A stretch of 30,113 nt of DNA from Mesotaenium endlicherianum (lineage: Eukaryota > Streptophyta > Zygnematophyceae > Zygnematales > Mesotaeniaceae): positions 288,311-318,423 of the forward strand of contig WELA01011789.1 in assembly GCA_009602735.1 (NCBI GenBank), written 5' to 3'. The notes beneath the pieces were generated by a model. That model had not been told where the DNA came from. It saw nothing but the letters and a program-made list of their open reading frames with translations, and ran no database searches. The translations under genes and the position numbers were made by a program. Shown here one piece after another: positions 20,410 to 29,484 of this stretch (positions are counted from its first letter, which is position 1; each line of letters begins with the position of its first letter).

Positions 20410-23400
20410 CTACTCAGACGCAAGCTCTCGATTGAGGTATTCTGAGAATAGACGCTTGGAAGACATGGGGTCTGAGGAGGGTGGCGGGCCTGAGAGGGAC
20501 GCCTGGCTCGATAGCTTCAAGAAAGTCCTCTTGTGCCGACGGAGCTCCGCGAGGCCCACCGTGCGCTGTAGCAAGATGTGCTGATTGCAATCGGGACAAG
20601 GCACAAACGGGGGAGGAAGAGGGAGGAGCAGAGAGGGATAACAAGAGGAAAGGAGAGGAGAAGAGGAAGAGGAAGAGAAAGAGAAGCAAGTGAGAGGACG
20701 AGGGGAAGGCAAACGCGGAAGAGGAAGGAGAGGAAGAGAGAAGAAGCGAGAGGAAGGAAAGAGGAGGAAGGAGGAGTAGACGAAGAGGATACAGAAGAGA
20801 GAAGAAGAGAGAGAAAGAGAGCATTGAAAAGGAGGGAAAAGAAGGGGAAGGAAGATGGGAGTGGGAAAGAGAGGGAGGGAAAGATATGGCAAATGGCGGA
20901 AGAGAGGACGGAGACGGAGACGAGCTAGATTGGGAGTCAAGGCCTGTGCGTATGTTGGGAAAGGGTAAAAGTAGGAAAGAGAAGGAGACCAGAAAAAAGA
21001 GAAGAATGAAAAAAGGAATGGTCCAGGATGCACTGACATCCTAGAGGGGAAGCCCCTAAAGGTGCACAGAACTTTGCCACCACCACTCCAAGGTGGAAAC
21101 CAAAGAACCAGAAGGGTAAGACTTGGGGCGCCCTGGAGGGCAGAGAGGGGACAAAAAGGCGCAAGCGAGAGCGACACGTGCTGAAAAAACGTCCCGGGAT
21201 CTGACCGCTTCGCCTGCGAGGCGCCAGCTGGCCTCTCACCACAGCACGCCACGTCAGGCCATGTGCCACAGCACGCGACTCCACAGGAGACGCGCAGGAG
21301 CGAGGAGGGTCCCGTTGGCTGAGGCAAGGCGGGCGAAGGAGCCCAAACGGAAACGTAAATGAAGCTCTCAATTACCTCCAAACGCCAATCCTTGACCCCC
21401 AACCTTGAAAATATAATTCCAAGGTCTGGAGTCCCCCTGCCCCTTAGCACTACATCGTAGACCCGGAATAGAGAACAAGCCCCAAAGGAGCCCTAGAGCC
21501 AGAACACGAGGATAGGAATCCTGACAGTGCCGTGAATGGATCCCCCAATGGAGCCGCGAACAAAAACAACGGGTGAAGTTTGAGAGTCCTGGCCAGCCCC
21601 AGCAGGACAAAGCCAGCACCCTCAAGAGCCAAACTTGGGCCAGAAGCCAAGTGCAAGAGTCTCAGAACAGACGAGTAGGAGTAGGAGGAGAAGAGGATAT
21701 GGGAGGCACGCCGGCGCCGATGTCGACTCTGCATGCTCCTCCTCCTCCTAGTGCTGTTGCGCTTGCCTGCGCCTGAACAAGCGCATGTATGATCTCCTGC
21801 AGCCAGGTGTCATCAGGAGGCAGAGACAAAGAGAACCAGAGGATGTCAAAGAAGGGCTTCAAAGGGGACTCGACTGGAGCCGAAGCGGAACAAAGCGGGC
21901 TGAAAGAGAAGAGGGGGAAAGAGGAGGGGGAGGTGGGAGGGACAGATCTTTGGAGTTGGGTACGATTGAATGCATGCATTTCTAAGTTATTCTGGCGTAT
22001 GAGTTCTTGCTTGGATGAAATGACGAGCTTTCTTTGGACTTTCACCTAACAAAATGGACTCTTTTTCTCTTCACATGCAGACAGAAAAAAAACCACACGC
22101 TCACAGCAAACAAGCGCGCGCGCATGCATGCACGCATACAGACACACATGCACATGCACGCACACACACACGCATGCACACACACACACACACACGGGCG
22201 CGCGCACACGCAGATGCACACGCAGAAGTGGGATGGTGCATGCGCAGGTGTAGTGTAGGCCTCAGCATTCGGATTCGGGCGTGGACCTCAGGTGTGGGTC
22301 CAGGCCAGGCCTCAGCTTTCATGGCTCATGTGAAGGCCTCAAAAATAAAGTTCAAAAGAAGCCATTAGTTTTAGGGTTCAGAAAGAGCCCTCAGGTTTGG
22401 GGCTCAGCAGTGGGGCCTCTTCCTAGGGGTCAAGCACAGAGGGGGCTCCACTTTAGATTCAGGAATGCTAACAAGGGGTAACGGGCAGAACAGGTGCATG
22501 CACCCACCTGCGTGGCCTTGTCCAGCTCATACAGCATGTTGGTCTCCGACAGCCGCGCCTGCGCCCGTCGAACCGTCCCGAACCTCACCCCCACCCCAGA
22601 CCCCACCGGCATCTCCACCCTCGGCCCCAAGCCCACCACCACCCGCACCCGCACAACACCCCCACCCCCACCCCCAACCCCACCCCCAGCAAGCGCAGCT
22701 CGCATGTGTCAGCGAACACATGTCAGTGAACACAGCTCGCACACGTCAGCAAACACATGTCAGCAAATGCAGCTCACACGTGTCAGCAAACACATGTCAG
22801 TGAAAGCAGCTTGCACTAGTCAGTCACTGACTCGTGCCAACATGGGCTTGCTGCTTGCTGTTGCTGCGGCAGGTGCTTTGAAGTATAGAGAGGCGGAAGC
22901 GACACAAGCAGTGGGAAGGTGGTGGGAAGGTGACAGGAGCACAGCAGAAAGCACACGGAAGAGGTCCACAAGTCGCCCGCCCTTCCAGCATGAGTGAGCA
23001 GCAACGCCATCGCCATGGGCAGACTCGCCCAGGGGGCGACAGGTAGCAACAGCAGGAGCAAACAGCAGAGCCCATGCCCTCCCTCGGAGGGAAAAGCTGC
23101 TGCTAGAAGAGAACCAAAGAGTTGAATATAAGTGGGGAAAGAGACACGAATGGAGACTATACGGGGAGGAGGGGGAGAGGAAGAGGAGTCTAAGGAGGGA
23201 GAGGCGGAGAGAGTGTGAGTGAAGAGCGGGAGAGGAGAGGGAAAAGAAGGGAGAAGATGAGTGGAGAGGGTAGAGGGAGGAAGGGGAGAGGGGAGAAACC
23301 AGAGGGGGGCCCTGGGAGGGAGGGGGGTGGGGGGGTTGTGGTGAGAAATTGCGACTGCTTACGCTCTGGGTGGCTATGGTGGGCTGCAAGTTGCGCGATC

Positions 23401-26400
23401 CTGGGCGGCCTGGCCCGGCCCCCAGGGGCCCGGTGAGGAGAGCAACCACAGCGCTTAGAATCTCGTCCCTCTCCTCGGCCGTATCTGCATTCGGGCAAAA
23501 AAAGGGGGGGGAACGCGGCCTGAGCAAGCAAGCTACCACAGTTCTCGGAGATCAGAAATCTCACCCCTCTCCTCGGCCGAGTCTGCACTCCGGCATAGTC
23601 AGCCAGCGGAGTCAGCAGAGGGCGCCGCAGCTTGAGCAAGCAAGCAATCCCACAGGTCGCGCTGGCCCCCCCTCATCCGCTCAGGGCGGATCTAGGAGGA
23701 GGAGACACGACTAATGAGCAAGCAATCGCGCAAGCGCGAGGTTACACCATGGAGCGTGGAGCATCGCCTTGCTCCCCTCTTGGGCCGCCTCTGGCCTCGC
23801 GTATGGCTGGAAAGCATCGGCCACAAGGAGGAGGAGGAGGAGGAGGAGGAGGAGGAGGAGCAGACGTGGCTTGCGCGCGAGCAACTGCATGGTCGCGCAC
23901 ACCCACGCCCATGCGCACTGCGACGGAAAGACGTCGGCTTGCTCCAGTCTTGCTCCTGTCAGCGGCGGGCCAACTCTGCTCGCAAAAATCACGCCGGGAC
24001 GACGCGACACACTCAAGCAAGCACTTCCCCTGCCTGCCGCGCGTTCAGTTGCACACGCAGAGGGACTCGCATGCGCAGATTCTCTGGAGGCCTTCTTTGA
24101 TGGTTGGGGTCACGCTTATGGCTTCAGATTTGGACTCCACCAAGACTCAGGGTTTCAGAATTAAACCAGGAATGGCTGAGAGCTTGATTTGGGCAATCAG
24201 GAGGGAGGGCGGAACCTGGGTGTGGGCTGAAGGAAGGGGACGGGGAGGCGAAAAAGCCCCCAGGGGGGGNTCCCACCGATTTCGCGAATCGGGTCTCTCA
24301 AAGCGCCGCAGCAGGTCGTCCATGCTGCCCCCGGATGGCACAGAGCAGCCACACATAAATACACAAGCACACATGAGCACACGACATGCACAACTTGCGT
24401 ACGTGATACAATGCGATGGTTGTTGCCCCGTGAAGTAGCGCATGCGCAAGGAGGGGTGCGCAAAATGCGGGATGGAGCACCAAAAGGGGCGGAGGTATTG
24501 TCGGCGGGTGGCGTGGGACGTGAGAAGGATGAGAGTGCGGGAGTCACAGGAGAACCCATCACTTTGACTTTCTTATGATGCTTCACAATTCTACACAGCA
24601 CCGTCGTTCTTAATTTCTCCCTAGCATACTCCTCTCATTACATAGCATCACGGCACTGTTTCTCCTACTCCCAAGGACCAAAGGAGGAATAATGCGTCCT
24701 AATTCACGAGCATGTTCATGAGCATGTCCATGAGTACGACAATCACCACTGTTGACGCCTCCATGAGGTTAGAAAAGAAGGAACTGGAATGAAGAAGAAA
24801 CACACTGCGAGGCGTACAAACCACACACCGGCAGCAGGCCATTGTTCCCTGGGTATTGTCACCACCATCCTACGAGCAACGTAAGGGAAAAGAAAGTCCT
24901 CGCAGCGCCTTCACAGGTGTCCGGCAGGAGGTGCCGGGGGGGGGGGGAACCCACATGACATCACTGTAAGAGAGGTCGATGCTGGCCCCCTCTCCCTCTG
25001 CCACCTGGCGGCGTGTGGTGTTCCACGCCTTGGCTGTGTCAGCGTCCACGTCGCAGTGCACCTGCGCGTACGCGCAGCAAACTTAAGACAGGTGTTAAAA
25101 TTAGAATATGCATGTACTTCTACAGTAATTAACACAAGAAGCAATCCTAGCGGTGTAACAGCAATCAGGCGCGTATATAGCGAGGGAGAATGCAAGTTTG
25201 AAGTCGACAGTGCTCAAAGCTCTGCACTCAAATTTGAGTTGGTCCATTTGGTCCCGGCAGCTGGGCACGGCAGCAGCAGCCAAAGCTGGCAGCTCCACTT
25301 CCCGGGGAAGTTGACGTTTTCTTCAAGGGTTTAAGGGTTTAAGGGAGGGGGCCCTGAAGGTCCTGAAGGCCCTAAGGAACTCATCAGACGGGAGGGACCG
25401 AGTGGCGGCACCATGCAGCTTGTCTCCTGGCCACAGGGGAGGGGAGGCGAAGCTTAGGGTTTAAGAAGCCCGGGGGCTTTCGGGGCAGCTCTGTGTGCTG
25501 CCGGCCAGAGGCTTCGAGTGCATGCCAAGACATAAGACCCTAAACCCTAAAATTCAAAAATAAGTGACAATTCAAGGGCTGCAACTTATTTCTTTCCATA
25601 AAGGATGAGAACATAGTACCGAGTGCCGGCAGCCGAGGGTTCTGATCTCACCCCGAGAGGTGGCACAAGTTGGGGTTTTAGGACACAAACCCCCTCTTTG
25701 AAGCTGGTCAAACTCTCTCAAGCATCCGGAGAATGGTCCAATAAGCTATTTGTTTGAAGGGTTGAAGGACAGGGAGGTTTCTTTTGTGAGCTTGAGGGCG
25801 GGAGGTTATTTTAACAGGGGTTGAAGGGCAGAACTTCCTTCTTTAAAAACTTACGAGGCAGTAGCGGGTGCCGGCCGCTCGCGCCAAGCACCACAGTTCA
25901 TACCTGTACCCCTGCAGGGAAAGAGATGAAGTTTTACCCACAGAACTTTTGATCACTTCAGGAGAACCCCAACAACCCCAGAGAACAGAATCATGCTAAC
26001 CCTCCCAGAACGCCAACAATAAACCTGATGAACTCTGCTAAACCCCGAGGAACCAGAGGAACCCAGGAGACCCCAAAAAGCCAAGAGGAACCCGAGACTT
26101 CCGAGAGAGCTGGTGAGAGTGCGCCTGGCCAGAAGACGGAACGCAAGCTTAAGAAGGCACTGACAGGATGAAGATGAGAAAGAGAGGCGTTCAGAGACAG
26201 GACAAAAGAGAAGAGGGGGGGTGCAGGGTCGAGGGTTTGAGAATCGTGGGGGTGGTAAAAGGGAAGGGTTGTATGTGGACCGGGTCACAAACCCTCCCAG
26301 ATGCCAGAGGTGCACCAGAGGGTGCGCCAACGACAGCTTCTTTATGAATAAAAGCGTAATATAGGACTCTTAAGACTAACTTTGCCTGACGGTTGACTTT

Positions 26401-27604
26401 GACTGAAGGTCGACTTTAACCCCTGGGGATATGTATGGCTCACGTGAAGCTGATCTGAAGCTAACTGGGTTTGAGGCTGACGCAAGCCCAGGTAGCTCAA
26501 TTTACGACCTATAAACCCTCGACTGGAAACCCTAACCATGATTCCTACTTAAGCCCTCAAACGGTGTGGATCCAGAGCCCTTCTGCTATCCCTAATGTCA
26601 GCTTGCTTTCCAGAAGAGGGTTTGAAGCGATGCCAATCCCGTGGTCCAGGGTTCAGCAAGAAACGCCTAAAGCCCCAAACCCTACTTTAGCACCTCCCAC
26701 TGCATTTCCACCAGAGCATCCTGACCAAGCTCCTGCTCTGTCTGGAAACTTGCAGCACTAGCCTACTGATGCTGGTAGATGAGCAGACCTAACACGCATG
26801 GACTCACTCTGCTTGATTCATTTGCTCAAACAGGGGAGGAGAAAGGGCAGAAGAAGCCACCCTTCCCCAGTCCTGTTCTGATTGCTAGTACTCTTCATGA
26901 AGCTGTCTGTTGCTTGATGTTGCTGAAGGTACATGGAGTTTCACTCAAGGTAAAAGGGAAGAGAGAACACGCGTGCCATGTATCAAAGTGTCATGTACTT
27001 CCTTCTGTACCTTGATGCTGTTGAGGGAATCAACAATCACGATTTTGTCTTTAGTCACCGCCCGATCAACGGCAGACCGGAGCTTGCCTCGGAGATTCTT
27101 CTCATGAACAACATCTGCAGTGCATGCGCGATCAGGTTATTATTTATGAGCTTTTTTCGTGGCCCATATGCGCATTAATGTATGGGAACCAGGTTCAGCT
27201 TGAGCTCTTCTCTTGTTTGTGGGGAGAGAATTGTAAACCTTGCTCATCTTTTCACCCGCACTATGCCGTCAAAGGCACCAGGATCACATTTCCGACTTGC
27301 AAAAGGAAACGTTCGAGTTTGTACCGTTTGACTTTATGAACATAGTCAGACACAACCTGAAATATTTTGAACGGTTGCATAACTACGTAGAAAAAGTGCG
27401 AAGTATTGTGTTCCCAAACTTGACTTCATCAGACGCACCTTTGTAGCTGTCGTTCTTGCTATCCGTCAGCGATGGCTCATCGATCACTTGTACGATCAGG
27501 TTTCTGTCACTGGTTGCTAAAGAGTCGTTCAATTTGGATACTAGTGTCTCCACCACAGTACTCTTCCCGCTGCAAGGCTGCCCACAAAATAGAATCAATG
27601 CCAT
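20410..27604 (-). CDS. KTI12: KTI12, Elongator-associated P-loop protein (nine exons)
   Basis: Exons on the minus strand: 27439-27604, 27011-27114, 25855-25911, 24955-25061, about 24216-24324, 23363-23484, 22508-22558, 21710-21796, 20410-20580; roughly 324 codons. Exon 1 starts MALILFCGQPCSGKST, with Walker A GQPCSGKS at residues 8-15. Exon 2 has EKNLRGKLRSAVDRAV and the Walker B-like KIVIVDSLNSIK. Exon 3 is GYRYELWCLARAAGTRYCL. Exon 4 begins VHCDVDADTAKAWN. Exon 5 has DDLLRRFERPDSRNRW. Exon 6 ends NLQPTIATQS. Exon 7 is ARLSETNMLYELDKATQ. Exon 8 begins EIIHALVQAQ. Exon 9 carries TVGLAELRRHKRTFLKL, then SLSGPPPSSD and EYLNREL before TAG. Splice phases agree at every junction except exon 5/6. 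KTI12 (plant DRL1/ELO4) is known as an ATPase-type, tRNA-binding partner of the Elongator complex in wobble-uridine modification and belongs with PSTK-like P-loop proteins. Order and length match the plant family. Exon 5 contains an unresolved base, and its 3' end is uncertain. Confidence 0.93.
20590..20925 (-). repeat. ~330-nt polypyrimidine tract before KTI12 exon 9
   Basis: The + strand is nearly all purine (GGAAGAGG, GAGAGAAG words). In the transcript this is a very long C/U tract ending about 10 bases before the exon 9 acceptor (AATCAG at 20581). It lets an open frame run far upstream of exon 9, but that frame is not coding. Confidence 0.85.
21880..21950. repeat. Purine-rich tract in KTI12 intron 7
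   Basis: GA-rich on the + strand and C/U-rich in the transcript, lying 85-155 bases upstream of the exon 8 acceptor at 21797. Confidence 0.6.
22098..22225. repeat. CA dinucleotide microsatellite in KTI12 intron 7
   Basis: CACACA with CG and GCATG interruptions, (TG)n in the transcript. Similar in composition to the TG arrays at 1278-1500. Confidence 0.9.
22575..22690 (-). repeat. G-rich segment (transcript strand) abutting the exon 7 acceptor
   Basis: The + strand is C-rich with CCCCCACCCC runs between 22650 and 22690. The transcript therefore has several closely spaced runs of four to five G, enough for a predicted G-quadruplex, in the ~130 bases before the exon 7 splice acceptor at 22559. 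A normal polypyrimidine tract is not visible there. Confidence 0.75.
22696..22825. repeat. 37-bp tandem minisatellite in KTI12 intron 6
   Basis: CAGCTCGC-type unit starts fall at 22696, 22733, 22770 and 22807, exactly 37 bases apart. Each unit contains two related halves with ACATGTCAG / ACACGTCAG words, so it may itself be an older dimer. Confidence 0.88.
23141..23340. repeat. Purine-rich tract in KTI12 intron 6
   Basis: Almost all A/G on the + strand, so C/U-rich in the transcript, starting about 25 bases after the exon 6 donor (GTAAGC). It reads through as an open frame on both strands without coding character. Confidence 0.75.
23552..23594 (-). pseudogene. Decayed duplicate of the KTI12 exon 6 acceptor and exon start
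   Basis: On the minus strand GTGCAG then ACTCGGCCGAGGAGAGG closely matches the genuine exon 6 start (ATGCAG then ATACGGCCGAGGAGAGG), 98 bases further upstream in the transcript. The similarity spans about 43 bases. Read in the exon 6 frame it would give SAEERGEISDLRELW followed by a stop, so using this acceptor would truncate the protein. Confidence 0.7.
23827..23861. repeat. GGA trinucleotide microsatellite in KTI12 intron 5
   Basis: About eleven uninterrupted GGA units. Polyglutamate and polyarginine frames through it are artefacts. Confidence 0.92.
24216..24324 (-). CDS. KTI12: KTI12 exon 5, containing an N and with an uncertain 3' end
   Basis: The acceptor GGGCAG ends at 24325 and exon 4 ends in phase 2, so the split Ile codon closes cleanly before MDDLLRRFERPDSRNRW. 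The next codon is GAN because of the N at 24270, consistent with the conserved Asp of the family's RWDxPL motif. The best donor (CAG|GTTCCG at 24215) is weak, and with one base at the N it ends in phase 0, whereas the best exon 6 acceptor needs phase 1. Either the N hides an extra base (2 modulo 3) or another splice site is used. Confidence 0.75.
24270..24270. other. Single N inside KTI12 exon 5
   Basis: It lies next to a run of seven G. Unlike the N at 12068 I see no repeated sequence on its two sides, so it could be an uncalled base or a gap of unknown size. Confidence 0.85.
24936..24947. repeat. G12 homopolymer next to the KTI12 exon 4 donor
   Basis: Twelve G in a row on the + strand, so a C12 run a few bases after the exon 4 donor (GTGGGT at 24949-24954) in the transcript. 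Prone to sequencing length error, but intronic. Confidence 0.9.
25320..25555. repeat. Telomere-like motifs in KTI12 intron 3
   Basis: TTTAAGGGTTTAAGGG lies near 25327-25345, CTTAGGGTTTAAG near 25453, and CCCTAAACCCTAAAA near 25538-25552. The last is two perfect units of the plant-type TTTAGGG repeat on the minus strand. Looser AACCCTAA words appear at 26527, 29075 and 29805. Confidence 0.6.
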
Positions 27605-27618
27605 TTTCTAACGGCCAT
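27595..27618 (-). CDS. Upstream ORF overlapping the KTI12 start codon
   Basis: An ATG 14 bases upstream of the KTI12 ATG opens a seven-codon frame (MAVRKWH) that ends in TGA inside the KTI12 coding sequence, in a different frame. It matters only if the transcript starts upstream of 27618, which I cannot see. Its context (GTCATGG) has a G at +4. Confidence 0.35.
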   Translation of the reverse strand: MAVRKWH

Positions 27619-27772
27619 GACACTTTTCAAGGCACGCTAATGGAGACGTTCATATAAACCAGGACCCTTTCCTGCTCAATGAGGGTGGTGCTGATTCGGG
27701 GGCATGTTGCTAATGCTAACCAGCTTGTCCTCGTCCTGTAATTGGGGTATGTGAACAGGTTCGTAAGTGGTT

Positions 27773-28002
27773 CGCGAGCAGAGACGGCAGGAGTACGCGA
27801 GCAGAGACGGTAGGGGTACGCGAGCAGAGACGGCAGGGGTAACGCGAGGAGAGTCGGCTGGGGTACGCGAGCAGGTTCGGAAGGGGTACGCGAGGAGAGA
27901 CGGCTGGAGTACGCGAGCAGAGATGGCAGGGGTACGCGAGCAGTTCGTCAGAGGTACGAGAGTAGAGATGGAAAATATTCGCGAGCAGGTTCGTAATTGT
28001 TA
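27773..28002. repeat. 23-bp minisatellite upstream of KTI12
   Basis: The unit GTACGCGAGCAGAGACGG plus GCAGG recurs with CGCGAG starts at 27773, 27796, 27819, 27843, 27866, 27889, 27912, 27935, about 27957 and 27980. That is about ten units with a 23-base period. It starts about 170 bases upstream of the KTI12 ATG. Confidence 0.92.
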
Positions 28003-28070
28003 TGAACTGTGACGGGCCCCGGTCTACATGTCTTCTCTATCTGTTTCACGCCGATTATTTACATAAAGTA

Positions 28071-28295
28071 GTACGCCAAAAACCTAATCACCCCTAAATT
28101 GATGTGGTCGCCAAAAACTTGATCCAATTGAAAGAAAACTGGTACGCCAGACACTCAACTCGAACCGAAATACGTGGTACGCCAAACATCTCAACCTGAA
28201 GATATAGCGGTACGTCAAAATGAATACGACTCAGAAGGAAGAAAGAAGGGGTTTGCCCAAAAAAAACTCGACCCAATTTAAGAAGCGGTAGGAAT
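28071..28295 (-). repeat. GGCGTACCA-family repeat cluster, inverted
   Basis: Read on the + strand the word is GTACGCCAAA. Unit starts at 28071, 28107, 28142, 28177 and 28210 give periods of 36, 35, 35 and 33. The elements CTCAACTCGAACC and AACTCGACCCAA complement the TCGGGTCGAG element of the fields at 9300-11590, so this is the same family in the opposite orientation. Confidence 0.85.
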
Positions 28296-28319
28296 GGGTA
28301 ATTACATTGTGACGTGCTC

Positions 28320-29100
28320 TAGATTAGTAGATGGCGCTGGTTAGTAATCGATTGTAATTCCAAAAATCCATCAAGAAAATTGTTCATACATAGATGTTTT
28401 TCTACCATTTAGTGGCAACTTGCAAGTGTGAATCTGGGCCACCTCTCGAATTTCTACTTTGTGATGCTCGTTGACATTTAGAGGATGGATTTTACGCCTT
28501 GTGTATGCAAGACCTGAAGTGGCTATTGCACAATGTGCAATAAACAACCTCTCGTTAGCTCATATGATGTTTAATGCCATTTGACTTGTCTTTAACAATG
28601 CCTAGCTATACTTTATATTGCAAGCTATCTTTGAAGGTCCCATCACCAGTTGTAAGCACTTTTTACGGATGTTTAAAGAATTTTACCATGATAAAAGGCA
28701 CTTAATCATTCAGACATGTTGCGAAGTAAAAAACTTTGGTTCATGTATTTATGAACTTCTAAAATTTCCACGTCGGATCTACTTTTATTGATACTTTGCT
28801 GTGAGAAACGTTAAACGAAAAACTCACTTTTAGTAATAGGAAATAAGTGGCATGCGCAAGGAACATCTTGTTATAATCAGCCGCTTGTAAATAACCTCAC
28901 CAATTTGCACTTCATACAAAAATGGTAGATTGTACCACATCATTTGGGTTCTCAAGAAAGCCGACCTTGAACACAAGTCTAGAATGCGTGCATTTGCACC
29001 ACGCGTACATTTATGCACTTAGTCGGTTAGGTCGGTTAGTGCTAAGATAGAACAAACCCTTACATCAATGAACACCCTAACCCTGAAACATATTCTTGGT
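28320..29100. other. AT-rich region, no gene recognised
   Basis: Only short frames. The minus-strand frame at 28830-29018 has no recognisable domain or splice context. Confidence 0.5.
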
Positions 29101-29101
29101 T

Positions 29102-29280
29102 CCTTTGCAACTCTTTGCGCTTCACAAGCCTTGAGCTTTCAACTTGGCACTAAACGCGTCGGCGCTAAATAATATTCCAAGATCTTCCCCAAGACACAGA
29201 GACATGTTTCCTTATCCTTGCAACTCCTTGCACTTCACAAGCCTTTGGCTTTCAACCCGGCACTAAAAGTCGGCCATGAT
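29102..29280. repeat. Imperfect ~60-bp direct repeat, 113-bp spacing
   Basis: The segment around 29102-29163 recurs at about 29216-29276. Shared words are GCAACTC, CTTCACAAGCCTT, GCTTTCAAC and GGCACTAAA, with scattered substitutions and small indels. Confidence 0.8.
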
Positions 29281-29484
29281 ATTCCGCTTTGTATGACAAC
29301 AGTGTTGACGGGGTTGTACGGGGCCTTCAACCTGTCGATCGACTTTATGACGGCCGATGACGGGAGCACGGGCTCCGAGGGATCAGTGGCTGTTGGATTG
29401 ATCAACGATGAGGAGAAGCCCTGCACACGGCATGTGCGCGACATACCGCAGACAAACAATCAGACGACTGGCATAAAATGTTGA
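29281..29484 (+). other. Possible coding fragment, unidentified
   Basis: The + strand frame here has GC-rich third positions (ACG GGG TTG TAC GGG GCC TTC AAC), reading TVLTGLYGAFNLSIDFMTAD followed by an acidic, Gly/Ser-rich stretch and a stop at the end of the range. Its base use differs from the AT-rich flank. I see no known motif or convincing splice site, and the minus strand is also open. Confidence 0.2.

Noticed and set aside
20581..21450. Long minus-strand frame upstream of KTI12 exon 9 (346 codons in total)
   Set aside because: Only the last 56 codons are coding. The rest is a pyrimidine tract giving Ser/Leu/Pro/Phe-rich sequence, preceded by a good splice acceptor.
22820..23539. 239-codon minus-strand frame
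   Set aside because: Only 23363-23484 is KTI12 exon 6, with GCAG acceptor and GTAAGC donor. The rest is intronic pyrimidine-rich sequence.
25240..25320. Minus-strand reading with QLW...AAGTKW, first considered as KTI12 exon 3
   Set aside because: The true exon 3 at 25855-25911 matches the family exactly (GYRYELWCLARAAG) with perfect splice sites and phase.
26471..27015. Two + strand frames, one proline-rich, within KTI12 intron 2
   Set aside because: Considered as a nested gene, but no splice structure, domain or codon bias was convincing.
27773..28002. CRISPR-like array
   Set aside because: Units are contiguous 23-bp repeats without unique spacers, in a eukaryotic setting with no cas genes.
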